The notes: generated from the sequence alone by a model not told the origin. Shown: positions 17,393 to 26,125, counted from the stretch's first letter. The stretch: DNA of 40,545 bases from Haloferula sp. (GCA_007126655.1 SLAV01000098.1:1-40545); one strand, 5' to 3'. Program-made: numbers and translations.

Positions 17393-18661
17393 ATGCACCC
17401 CACCCGCCGCACCTTCCTCCGCACCACCGGCAGCTTCGCCCTGCTCGGCAGTCTCGCCCCGTTCCAAGTCTTCGCCGGCTCCGGCCCCGACGTCCGTCCC
17501 ACCCGCAAAGGCAAGACCCTCGTCGCCGTCTTCCTGCGCGGCGGCATCGACGGTCTCAACGTCATCGTCCCCCATGCCGATCGCGATTACTACCGCCACC
17601 GCAGCTCCCTCGCCATCGCCCGCCCCTCCCGCGGCAACCGCGACGCCTGCCTCGACCTCGACGGCTACTTCGGCCTCCACCCCTCCGCCGAAGCCCTCAT
17701 GCCCCACTTCAACGACGGCACCGTCCGCGCCCTCCAGGCCGTCGGCTACGCCAAAAACACCCGCTCCCACTTCGAAGAGCAGGACACCTGGGAAACCGCC
17801 GTCGCCGGCAACGCCCTCTCCGCCGACGGCTGGCTCAACCGCCACCTCGCCAGTTCCACCGGCCACGGCACCATCCGCGCCGTCGCCATCGGCGGCAACC
17901 TCCCGCGCATGCTCCGCGGCAGCGCCCCCGCCTACGCCATCCGCGGCATCGAAGACCTCGCCATGCCCACCACCCCCGGCGATGCCGACGTCCTCCGCAC
18001 CGCCCTCGAAACCGCATACTGCACCCAGCCGGATGCCGCCCACCACCCGCTCGCCGACCTCCTCGCCCAGACCGCCAGCGCCACCCTCGAAGGCACCCGC
18101 CAGCTCGAAGCCCTCGCCAAAGAGGAATACCAACCCGCCCACGGAGCCACCTACGCCAACAACGGCGTCGCCCGCCAGTTCCGCGAAGCCGCCCGCCTCA
18201 TCAAGGCCGGCCTCGGCACCGAGGTCATCCAGATCGACTACGGCGGCTGGGACACCCACAACAACCAGGGCGCCACCACCGGCGGCTTCCCCAACCGCCT
18301 GCACGCCCTCACCGAAGCCATGGCCGCCTTCAATCAAGACCTCGGCGACAAAATGGACGACGTCCTCGTCCTCACCCTCAGCGACTTCGGCCGCACCGTC
18401 CGCCAGAACGGCAACAACGGCACCGACCACGGCTGGGCCAACTGCATGCTCGCCATGGGCGGCGCCCTCGCCAAAAACGACGCCCCCGTCCTTGGCGACT
18501 GGCCCACCCTCGCCGTCGAAAAACTCGAACGTGGCCGCGACCTCCAGCACACCACCGACTTCCGCGACGTCCTCGCCGAAGCCGCCGCCCGCCACCTCGG
18601 CAACCCCAACACCACCCACATCATCCCCGACCACCCCGCCAAACCCGTCGGCCTCGTCTGA
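17393..18661 (+). CDS. Tat-exported DUF1501 protein
   Basis: The 422-residue protein starts MHPTRRTFLRTTGSFALLGS, a twin-arginine signal with a hydrophobic stretch ending near FAGSG. The mature part has the DUF1501 hallmarks VAVFLRGGIDGLNVIVPHAD, GYFGLHPSAEALMPHF, YGGWDTHNNQG and TLSDFGRTVRQNGNNGTDHG. The family is related to the alkaline phosphatase/sulfatase fold and typically sits beside DUF1800, as here. The pair is probably exported together, with the function unknown. Family members are often mislabelled as sulfatases. The codon style is the same as in the DUF1800 gene, supporting a shared history. Confidence 0.92.
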   Translation: MHPTRRTFLRTTGSFALLGSLAPFQVFAGSGPDVRPTRKGKTLVAVFLRGGIDGLNVIVPHADRDYYRHRSSLAIARPSRGNRDACLDLDGYFGLHPSAEALMPHFNDGTVRALQAVGYAKNTRSHFEEQDTWETAVAGNALSADGWLNRHLASSTGHGTIRAVAIGGNLPRMLRGSAPAYAIRGIEDLAMPTTPGDADVLRTALETAYCTQPDAAHHPLADLLAQTASATLEGTRQLEALAKEEYQPAHGATYANNGVARQFREAARLIKAGLGTEVIQIDYGGWDTHNNQGATTGGFPNRLHALTEAMAAFNQDLGDKMDDVLVLTLSDFGRTVRQNGNNGTDHGWANCMLAMGGALAKNDAPVLGDWPTLAVEKLERGRDLQHTTDFRDVLAEAAARHLGNPNTTHIIPDHPAKPVGLV

Positions 18662-18662
18662 T

Positions 18663-18740
18663 CCGTGGCGGCGCTTTGCAAGCGCCGTGCCCTCCTTTTG
18701 GACTGCGGTGGAAGCGCCAGCGCCTCACCGTTTTCAAACC
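18663..18740. repeat. REP-like palindromic intergenic element
   Basis: Directly after the DUF1501 stop there is a hairpin, CGGCGCTT-TGC-AAGCGCCG (18669-18687). A second imperfect stem follows, around GCGGTGGAAGCGCCAGCGCC and CACCG. Compact GC palindromes ending genes like this are typical of dispersed REP elements, and the wording resembles repeats I recall from Verrucomicrobiota genomes. Only one copy is present in the window. The rest of the gap to 18922 shows no gene. Confidence 0.5.
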
Positions 18741-18922
18741 AGGGTTCCGCCACACCCCACACAAGCCGCGTCCACTCTCAAAAATGCAGCGATTCTGACA
18801 TGTAACGGGTGCAGGACAAAAAAAGTCAGCCTGGACATCACAGGCTCAGTTTGGGCCACCAATGAGAGGTTCTATCAGTTGCTAATATTTTTTCATACGA
18901 GTTATTCGCATTTGGATGGGGG

Positions 18923-19427
18923 TTATTTTTGCGCCACTTTGAGTAGCCAGGAGCCGTAGGCGATTTGGTTTTTCAGATGAAGATTGGCGTCGTAGGTGGT
19001 GTGGTCGTGCCACATACGCCAGATGATTTTTATCCAGCGTTGTCCCAGCGCACGCAATGCTTGCGCATGACTGACGCCACGCTGGCGTTGCTGGGAGGTT
19101 TGCGACCGCCAGAGCTTGTGGACATGAAGGAACTTTTCCCATTGTCTCTTGCCTGCTTTGGTCAGCACTTGGGCGGTAGGAAAACAAACGTTCGACGAAT
19201 GCCCAGGCGTAAGGTGCGGTCCAATCATCGAAAATCTCCAGTGCGGCAGGGTAGTATTCGCGCAGAGTCTGGCGCAACTGACAGATCAGTGCGGTCCGCT
19301 CCTCAATAAGCTGATGTGTTACGGGTTGCAACAACCCCTTGATAGCATAGGTCGGGACAGGTTTGCCATTCGGGGCATGACTCGGCCCGGCTCCAGCTTT
19401 CCAGACAGGCAGTCGAGGAAAATGCTA
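18923..19427 (-). mobile_element. IS110-family transposase relic
   Basis: Minus-strand translation gives FPRLPVWKAGAGPSHAPNGK, HQLIEERTALICQLRQTLRE, YYPAALEIFDDW and FVERL, the linker region of IS110 transposases. After a frameshift near 19180 it continues with LTKAGKRQWEKFLHVHKLW. It then jumps directly to GVSHAQALRALGQRWIKIIW and a C-terminus at 18923. The N-terminal DEDD nuclease region and the Transposase_20 domain are missing, so the element is dead. Its upstream edge coincides with the stop codon of the GH95 gene (19425-19427). No terminal repeats are visible, as expected for the family. Confidence 0.8.
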
Positions 19428-21803
19428 TGGCATAAATTCGACGCTTTCGCCGGCTTCGGTCGCATGGGTTTCCTCGTGGTCGCCGTAGCGGATGGTTAGC
19501 GGTCCGCCCAGGCGGGAGTGGATGACGGCCCGGACGAGTCCTCCGTCGCGCCATTCCATGTCCACCACGAAGCCGCCGCGGACGGTGAAGCCGCGGGCGG
19601 AGCCGGTCGCCCATGATTCCGGGCGCGCGGGCAGGAGGTCAACGGCACCGTCGTGGCTTTGCACGAGGATTTCGGCGATCGCGTTGGTGAGGCCGAAGTT
19701 CTGGTCGAGCTGGCAGCGATGGTCGCCGAAGAAATTGGGCGACGGGCGGGCGGCGAGCTGGTCGAGCGCCTTGAGGGCCGTCTCGCCATCGCCGAATCGT
19801 GCATACATGGCGCTGCGCCAGGCCATCGCCCATCCCGCGCCCTTGATGCCGCGGTTGACGAGGGATTTGTGCGTGGCTTCGGCCAGCTCCGGCGTCTTGC
19901 GCGGCGAAATCTGCAGGCCGGGATGGAATCCGACGAGGTGGGAGAGGTGGCGGTGTTCCGGGTCGGCCTCGCGCTCGATTTCGATGCCCCATTCAAGGAT
20001 GTCTCCGTCCTTGCCGATGCGCGGGTATTCCAGTTCTTCGAGGGTGTTGCGGATGTCGGTGAGGAATGCTTCCTCCTCCTCCTCGATGCCGAGGATGGCG
20101 GCGGCCTCCAGCGTGTCGGTCATGATCTGCCAGGTGATGCTCTGTTCGTAGGCGGTCACCGGGCCGATTTCGGAGAACTGTTCCTCGCCGTCTTCATCGA
20201 GGTAATGAAATCCGATTTCGTGGGAAGCGGCCGCGCGCGGCACCCACTTGCCGGTCTCCGCGTCGCGGATGAGCCAACTGCGGACGAATTCACAGGTTTC
20301 GCGGAGAATCGGCCAGCCGCGTTCGCGGAGCATGTCGGTGTCGCCGGAGTAGCGGTGGTGCTCCATGATGTCCATGGCTTGCCAGGGTGCGGAAATGAGC
20401 GATCCGCTCCAGCGTGGTTCGCGTGCCTTGGAGATGCACCGTCCCCAGAGGTTGAGCGCGTGCGGCGTGCAGAATCCCTCGGCACCGTAGGCTTGCGCCA
20501 TTTTCCGGCCCTCTTCGCGGAGCATGTCGAGCAGCCAGAAAATCGGCTCATGGCACTCGATGAGACCGGTGGTGAACGCCGGCCAGTAGTTCATCTGCAT
20601 GTTGATGTTGAGGTGGTAGTCGCTCTGCCACGGGTTGCGCAACTGGTGCGCCCAGATTCCCTGGAGGTTCGCGGGACGCGTTCCGGGCCGGGATGAGGAG
20701 ACCAGCAGGTAACGGCCGAACTGGAAGTATTTCTCCATGAGTTCCGGATCGGATGCGGTTCCGTCGAACCGTTCGAGGCGTTCGTCGTTGGGCAGGGCGC
20801 GAAGCTCCGGCGCGCTTTCGCCGAGATCAATGTCGCAACGGTGCATGAGGGAGGCCACGTCATCCATCGAATCCTGCTTGATTTTCTCCCATGGCTTTTC
20901 CTCTGCTTTGGCGAGGATTTCGGCGGCTTGCTTCTGCCATCCGTCGGGCAGGGGTTGTTGGGGCTGGTCCGGATTGTAATCGGTCGCGCAGGTGAGCAGC
21001 AGGGTGACGCCGCCGGCCTCGCGCACGTGCAGGACGCCGTCTTCATCGCCGGCGGTCACGGTGCCGCTGTCTGGCAGCACTTTCACGAGCGTCGAGAACT
21101 TCGTGCCGAGATAGCGGTCCGCGGCCCGGGGGTATTGGGCCTGGCCCTCGAAAAGCAGGGTGTCGTCCGCGGTGGCGACCGGGCGGATGCTTCTCGCCGG
21201 GTGGGTCATGCTGAGGTCGAAATCGAGGCCGCCTTCCGCAGTGGTGGTGATCCGGATGGCGATGCAGTCGTCAACCGCCGAGCTGACCGTTTCCTGCGTG
21301 ATCACCGAACCGTCCGACAACGGTTGCGTGATGGTGACCAGGCCGGTGGCGATGTCGAGGCTGCGGCGGTAGCCGTCGTCCGCCGGCTCCACATCGCCGA
21401 TGTGCTCGATCCACAGGTCGCCCATGGTCTGATATGAACCGATCTGCGGCGCATCGGCCATGATGATCTCGGTCGCATACAAATCATGTGCCTCCCGGTA
21501 TTTCCCGGCCTCCACCAGTTCTTGTGCCTCGGCGACGCGATACCTGGTGGTTTCCGGGTGCCGCATCATCGGCTCCCTGGCCCAGATGGTGTCTTCGTTG
21601 AGCTGGATCCGCTCTTTCGGATAGATGCCCTGGACCATCGCACCAAGACGCCCGTTCCCCACGGGCAACCCGAGTTTCCACTCCTCTGAAGGTTGGTTGA
21701 ACCAAATTTCGCGCGGTTCCTGCCAGGGTTCCTGGCCATGGGCCGAGGCGGATGCTCCGAGATGGACGAACAATGCGGCAAGAAGGAATCGGAAACAATT
21801 CAT
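19425..21803 (-). CDS. Secreted glycoside hydrolase family 95 (alpha-L-fucosidase or alpha-L-galactosidase)
   Basis: The 792-residue protein has a signal peptide (FRFLLAALFVHLGASASAHG) and the GH95 N-terminal domain (WFNQPSEEWKLGLPVGNGRL, IQLNEDTIWA). The catalytic barrel has NLQGIWAHQLRNPWQSDYH, LNINMQMNYWPA with the paired Asn of the base, SHEIGF with the probable acid Glu, and HRCQLDQNFG, where most members have QIDGNFG. This would cleave alpha-1,2-L-fucose or related L-galactose from glycans in the periplasm or outside. The Met at 21803 is preferred over upstream in-frame Met codons because it starts the signal peptide and has GAGAGG before it. It diverges from the GH27 gene. The QLDQNFG variant may alter specificity. 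Confidence 0.9.
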   Translation of the reverse strand: MNCFRFLLAALFVHLGASASAHGQEPWQEPREIWFNQPSEEWKLGLPVGNGRLGAMVQGIYPKERIQLNEDTIWAREPMMRHPETTRYRVAEAQELVEAGKYREAHDLYATEIIMADAPQIGSYQTMGDLWIEHIGDVEPADDGYRRSLDIATGLVTITQPLSDGSVITQETVSSAVDDCIAIRITTTAEGGLDFDLSMTHPARSIRPVATADDTLLFEGQAQYPRAADRYLGTKFSTLVKVLPDSGTVTAGDEDGVLHVREAGGVTLLLTCATDYNPDQPQQPLPDGWQKQAAEILAKAEEKPWEKIKQDSMDDVASLMHRCDIDLGESAPELRALPNDERLERFDGTASDPELMEKYFQFGRYLLVSSSRPGTRPANLQGIWAHQLRNPWQSDYHLNINMQMNYWPAFTTGLIECHEPIFWLLDMLREEGRKMAQAYGAEGFCTPHALNLWGRCISKAREPRWSGSLISAPWQAMDIMEHHRYSGDTDMLRERGWPILRETCEFVRSWLIRDAETGKWVPRAAASHEIGFHYLDEDGEEQFSEIGPVTAYEQSITWQIMTDTLEAAAILGIEEEEEAFLTDIRNTLEELEYPRIGKDGDILEWGIEIEREADPEHRHLSHLVGFHPGLQISPRKTPELAEATHKSLVNRGIKGAGWAMAWRSAMYARFGDGETALKALDQLAARPSPNFFGDHRCQLDQNFGLTNAIAEILVQSHDGAVDLLPARPESWATGSARGFTVRGGFVVDMEWRDGGLVRAVIHSRLGGPLTIRYGDHEETHATEAGESVEFMP

Positions 21804-22148
21804 GAGGCCTCTCAATACGTGGCTTGGTGTGGCCTTTTGTCGGAAAAACCGAAAATTTCGAGGCAATAAGGTGTTCCGCGACGAACCATTCCGAGTTTCG
21901 ATTGCCAGGAAGCATCCCATCAACTATTCCCATGCCGCCTTGCACCGCGCCACTGGTGCGAAAAGCCGGGCGATATGGTTTGGTGCAGCCCGGACAGAAG
22001 CGTATGAATGTGAAAACACCTCCCATCCGGGGATATTTTCCGCAGCTTGAAACCGTATCGAAAGCATTCCGCACGATTTACGTGAGTCAATGATCCGCAA
22101 ATCCATGTGGTAAACGTGCCGAAAACGACCTTAGCATCCGACTGAAAC
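21804..22148. promoter_or_regulatory. Divergent intergenic region between GH95 and GH27 genes
   Basis: The 345 bases hold no convincing gene and are clearly richer in A+T than the flanking genes. They must contain the start signals of both glycoside hydrolase genes. A short palindrome CGAAA-A-TTTCG lies at 21850-21860, and GTAAACG just before the GH27 gene resembles half of a LacI-type operator. I could not identify a strong promoter on either strand. Confidence 0.5.
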
Positions 22149-23852
22149 ATGAGAAAACCGATGAATTCCCAGGGGCGGCACCTCCTTGGCAAAGCCTGCC
22201 TTCTAACAATAAATTTCGCGGTTCTGTCCACCGCTTCGCCGGCAGCCGGCCGGGATCCGGTTTATGATGCCAGAGTCGCGGAGGGTGAAATCCTCACGCC
22301 GCTCCCTGGCGACGCTCCGACGATCAACGGGGCCGGAATCCGTGGTGTGCGTGAGAACAAGCATTTCGTTTACCGGATCCCCTGCCAAGGCAAGCGGCCG
22401 ATCCAGTTCAAAGTGGAAGGACTGCCCGGAAGCATGGAGCTCGACGCGGAACGCGGAGTGATCCGCGGTCGCACGCCGATGGAAGCTGGCGATTACGAGA
22501 TGACAATTCATGCCGGCAACGCGCACGGAGAGGACTCGCGATCCCTGAAGCTGGTGGTCGGTGGCAAGCTCGCACTCACACCGCCCACCGGCTACAGCAG
22601 TTGGGGCGGGCACATGCTCGACATCAATCACGACACGGTGCTCAAGGTCCTCGACGTGTTCGTCAACGAGGGACTTGCGGACGCGGGATTCGAGTTCATC
22701 TGCATCGACGACGGATGGGGCCTGATCGATCCGGATTTGTATGCGGGCAACGTTTTCAAGGACAAGTTCGCGGACTCCGGCTTCAATACCGAGGCGGCGA
22801 GAGAATGGTGTGAGAACCAATTCCGCCGGATGGGCGACTTCGACCCGGCCAGCGTGGTCGGGCGCACGCGCGATGACGAGGGCCGGCCATTGACCAATCA
22901 CCACTTCCCGGACATGAGGGGCATGGTTGACGCGCTTCATGCGGAGGGGATCAAGGCGGGCATTTACAGCAGCCCCGGATTGACCACCTGCCAGATCCAG
23001 CTTGGCTCATGGGGGCATGAGGCGATTGATGCCAGGCAGTTCGCCGAGTGGGGTTTTGATTTTCTGAAATACGACCGCTGCGGCATCAGATTCCGGATCG
23101 CCAAGGCAAGGGCGGAGGGAGGTGATTTCACCATCGAGGACATTTGGAAGCCCATGATCGGTCACCTGCGCGAGCAGGACCGGGACATCATTTACAACCT
23201 GTGCCAGTATGGAATCCAGCAGCCCTGGACCTGGGCTCCGGAGTGGGACATGCAGTCCTGGCGGATCGGAGGCGATCTGAATACCCATGTCCACGGCTAT
23301 TTCGACCTGGCTTTGCGCATCGCCGGGGATCTCCGGGACTACAGCAAGCCGGGACAGTGGAACGATCCCGATTTCATGTATATCCATTACATCAAGGATG
23401 TGGACAACAAGGGAGGACCCTCCAGCGAGATCCAACAAAACACGAACGAGCGCTACCAGTATGCCACACTGTGGTCCATCGTCTGCGCTCCCTACTTTTT
23501 CTCGACCGACATCCACAAGATCGACGAATTCACCATCCGGCTGCTCGCCAACGCCGAGATCGTGAACGTCAATCAGGACGAACTGGGCGTGGTTGCCAAA
23601 GTGCGCCGCGAGACCGATGAGGAGGTTGTCATGACGAAACCGCTCGCCGACGGCAGCCAGGTCCTGGCGCTTTTCAGTCGCAACCCGGATGAGGAATCCG
23701 TCATTTCGGTGACATGGGAGGAAATTGGCATCGATGGCCCGCAATCGCTGCGCGATCTCTGGCGGCACGACGATATCGGTGTCCACACCGAGGGAATCCG
23801 CGTCCGCCTGAGCCCGTCCGGTTGTGCGGTCTTCCGGATGCGGCAGCCTTAG
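22149..23852 (+). CDS. Secreted glycoside hydrolase family 27 alpha-galactosidase with an N-terminal Ig-like domain
   Basis: The 567-residue protein has a signal peptide (about 1-35), a putative Ig-like domain (about 55-135; PIQFKVEGLPGSMELDAERG) and a GH27 barrel from TPPTGYSSWGGHMLDIN. ICIDDGWG and FLKYDRCG carry substrate-binding and nucleophile Asp (about D309). The likely acid/base is in SWRIGGDLNTH (about D376). GQWNDPDFM and VNQDELGVVAK are conserved family blocks. It would release terminal alpha-D-galactose, or beta-L-arabinopyranose in some members. A second possible start lies four codons downstream. It is followed on the same strand by the GH120 gene. Confidence 0.93.
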   Translation: MRKPMNSQGRHLLGKACLLTINFAVLSTASPAAGRDPVYDARVAEGEILTPLPGDAPTINGAGIRGVRENKHFVYRIPCQGKRPIQFKVEGLPGSMELDAERGVIRGRTPMEAGDYEMTIHAGNAHGEDSRSLKLVVGGKLALTPPTGYSSWGGHMLDINHDTVLKVLDVFVNEGLADAGFEFICIDDGWGLIDPDLYAGNVFKDKFADSGFNTEAAREWCENQFRRMGDFDPASVVGRTRDDEGRPLTNHHFPDMRGMVDALHAEGIKAGIYSSPGLTTCQIQLGSWGHEAIDARQFAEWGFDFLKYDRCGIRFRIAKARAEGGDFTIEDIWKPMIGHLREQDRDIIYNLCQYGIQQPWTWAPEWDMQSWRIGGDLNTHVHGYFDLALRIAGDLRDYSKPGQWNDPDFMYIHYIKDVDNKGGPSSEIQQNTNERYQYATLWSIVCAPYFFSTDIHKIDEFTIRLLANAEIVNVNQDELGVVAKVRRETDEEVVMTKPLADGSQVLALFSRNPDEESVISVTWEEIGIDGPQSLRDLWRHDDIGVHTEGIRVRLSPSGCAVFRMRQP

Positions 23853-23874
23853 GCGGTCGACGACCGCGCGGTCG
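23853..23874. terminator. GC palindrome just after the GH27 gene
   Basis: Three copies of the same 7-mer alternate in orientation: GCGGTCG, CGACCGC and GCGGTCG. The last two make a perfect 14-base palindrome at 23861-23874. ATTTACTTTCC follows, so weak termination is possible. It could equally be a protein-binding site. Confidence 0.4.
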
Positions 23875-24023
23875 ATTTACTTTCCGCTGAAGACCGTGGC
23901 AACAGCCGGCGGCCGGAACGGAGGCGTGGGTTTTCGGTCGAGCCCTTCTTGAAGAGCATTGGGTGGTGTTGATCGCTCTGCCGTGCCTCTTGATCCGAAC
24001 TTAGCCAGTGCCCCGGGAAAGGT

Positions 24024-24045
24024 TTCACGCATGATTCACGCATGA
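24024..24045 (+). promoter_or_regulatory. Two exact tandem copies of TTCACGCATGA before the GH120 gene
   Basis: The 11-mer TTCACGCATGA occurs at 24024-24034 and 24035-24045, about one helical turn apart. TGTGACG follows immediately, so TCAC and GTGA also face each other over seven bases. The block ends 24 bases before the GH120 ATG, a position suited to an operator or activator site. Confidence 0.45.
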
Positions 24046-24069
24046 TGTGACGTATGGTAATGCCAAACG

Positions 24070-25917
24070 ATGAAACAGACATTCATTTTGCTTTTGGTCG
24101 GTGCCTGCGCGGCAATGGCCCAAGCCACTGGGCGCGAATATTACGTCTCCACCAGCGGTCACGACACGGCCAGTGGTGCGGCTGATGCTCCGTTACGGAC
24201 AATCCAGGAAGCCGCCAACCGGGCGATGCCCGGCGACACCATCACGGTGCATGAGGGGATCTACCGCGAACGCATCGATCCGCCGCGCGGTGGAGAGTCG
24301 GATGACAAACGCATCACCTACCAGGCCGCGCCGGGGGCGACGGTGGTCATCAAGGGATCCGAAGTGGTGGATGGCTGGGAAAACGTGGAGCACGACACCT
24401 GGAGGGTGATCCTGCCAAATGCGTTCTTCGGAGACTTCAACCCCTACGCCGATGAGATCCGTGGCGACTGGTTCCACCCGCTCGACCGCAAGCACCACAC
24501 CGGCGCGGTCTATCTCGATGGCCACTGGCTGGCGGAGGCCGCCGAATTCGACGAGGTGATGGCACCTGCCGGCGAGCAACCGCTTTGGTTCGGCTCGGTG
24601 GACGGAGAAAACACCACGATCCATGCGCAGCTCCCGGGCGTCGATCCGAATGTGGATGGCATCGAGATCAACGTCCGCCAAGCCGTCTTCTACCCCGGCG
24701 AGCCCGGCCGCAACTACATCACCGTGCGGGGCTTCACGATGGAGCACGCCGCCACCAACTGGGCCCCGCCGACCGCCGAACAGATCGGCTTGATCGGCAC
24801 GCATTGGAGCAAAGGGTGGATCATCGAAGACAACATCATCCGCTACTCGGTGTGCACCGGCATCACGCTCGGCAAGCATGGCGATGAGTTCGACAATACC
24901 TCGGCCGATACCGCCGAAGGATATGTGGAAACCATCAGACGCGGGCTCGCCGCCGGGTGGTCCAAGGAAAACATCGGGCACCACATCGTGCGCGGAAATC
25001 ACATCTCGCACTGCGAGCAGGCCGGCATTGTCGGCAGCCTCGGCCCGGCCTTCAGCCTGATCGAGCGCAACCACATCCACGACATCCATGTGCGCCAGTT
25101 GTTCAGCGGGCACGAGCAGGCGGGCATCAAGCTGCATGCGCCGATCGACACGATCATTCGCGACAACCACATCCATCGGGCGAGCCGCGGCATCTGGCTC
25201 GACTGGATGACGCAGGGCACCCACGTCACCCGCAACCTCGTCCACGACATATCGCCGCGCGAGGATTTGTACGTCGAGGTGAACCACGGGCCGTTTCTCA
25301 TCGATCACAACATCTTTCTCTCGGACATCGCGATCCTGGACATTTCGCAGGGCGGCGCCTATGCGCACAACCTGGTGGCCGGCCGGATCATCGTCCGCGA
25401 GGGCGGCGGCCGCGAAACCCCATGGCACCCGGCACACAGCACGGAGATCGCCGGGCTTGCCACCATCCAAGGCGGAGACAACCGGTTCATCCATAACCTC
25501 TTCATCGCCCCCGCCGGGCTGGATCGCTTTGATGAGGCCGGGTTACCGATGATGGTGGTGGGCAATCTTTATTTGAACGGGGCCACGCCTTCCGGCCATG
25601 AAACGAACCCTGCGGTGGCGGAGGCCGACCCCCAGCTCCGCCTGTCGCGCGACAGCGACGGAGCATGGTGGCTCGAACTGACGCTGGAAAAGGCATGGGC
25701 GGGCGACGTTGAGCGCGCCATCGTGACGAGCGGGCACCTCGGCCGGGCGGTGGTGCCGGATCAACCGTTCGTGCAACCGGACGGCTCACCCCACCGGCTG
25801 GACCAGGACTTTTTTGGCAACCCGAGAAACGCCGACTCTGCTTTCCCCGGTCCGTTCGAAATCGAATCTGACGGCCGGCATCGGTGGAAGATCCGGAGCG
25901 GCAATGGATTCCCATGA
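24070..25917 (+). CDS. Secreted GH120-type beta-xylosidase (right-handed beta-helix)
   Basis: The 615-residue protein has a signal peptide (MKQTFILLLVGACAAMAQA) and a parallel beta-helix. It closely follows what I recall of the GH120 beta-xylosidase of Thermoanaerobacterium: NAFFGDFNPYADEIRGDW, NYITVRGFTMEHAATNWAPP, GLIGTHWSKGWIIEDNII and GHEQAGIKLHAPID. GIWLDWMTQGT has D378 and YVEVNHGPFLIDHN has E403. These two correspond to the nucleophile Asp and acid/base Glu described for the family (Asp382 and Glu405 as I recall). Members release xylose from xylooligosaccharides. Generic tools might call it only a beta-helix or DUF1565 protein. It follows GH27 by 217 bases. Confidence 0.85.
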   Translation: MKQTFILLLVGACAAMAQATGREYYVSTSGHDTASGAADAPLRTIQEAANRAMPGDTITVHEGIYRERIDPPRGGESDDKRITYQAAPGATVVIKGSEVVDGWENVEHDTWRVILPNAFFGDFNPYADEIRGDWFHPLDRKHHTGAVYLDGHWLAEAAEFDEVMAPAGEQPLWFGSVDGENTTIHAQLPGVDPNVDGIEINVRQAVFYPGEPGRNYITVRGFTMEHAATNWAPPTAEQIGLIGTHWSKGWIIEDNIIRYSVCTGITLGKHGDEFDNTSADTAEGYVETIRRGLAAGWSKENIGHHIVRGNHISHCEQAGIVGSLGPAFSLIERNHIHDIHVRQLFSGHEQAGIKLHAPIDTIIRDNHIHRASRGIWLDWMTQGTHVTRNLVHDISPREDLYVEVNHGPFLIDHNIFLSDIAILDISQGGAYAHNLVAGRIIVREGGGRETPWHPAHSTEIAGLATIQGGDNRFIHNLFIAPAGLDRFDEAGLPMMVVGNLYLNGATPSGHETNPAVAEADPQLRLSRDSDGAWWLELTLEKAWAGDVERAIVTSGHLGRAVVPDQPFVQPDGSPHRLDQDFFGNPRNADSAFPGPFEIESDGRHRWKIRSGNGFP

Positions 25918-26125
25918 ATCCGGGCTTCAACAAACCGGTCTGTGGAATGCGCGTCCCGCTCACTTCGCATGTCCGCGGCAAGGTTCCGCCTGCCAAATCA
26001 TGCATTCCCCGCTCCCTCTGAGATGTTCGGAAATAGCGCGGCGAACCACGCCATGGGATTTCCGTGCAATTCATCGATCCTGGCGGATGACGACCCATGG
26101 ACTCGCGCCATCAACCTCCCCGCAG

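Noticed and set aside
18741-18922. Possible small RNA or gene between the REP-like element and the IS110 relic
   Set aside because: The sequence is more A/T-rich but shows no stable hairpin with a T run and no frame with recognisable protein.
15678-18959. A 1093-codon open frame running across the DUF1800 and DUF1501 genes
   Set aside because: It is very Arg/His/Pro- then Ser/Pro-rich and follows the shifted frame of C-rich codons. The real genes have clear families and signal peptides, so this is an effect of composition.
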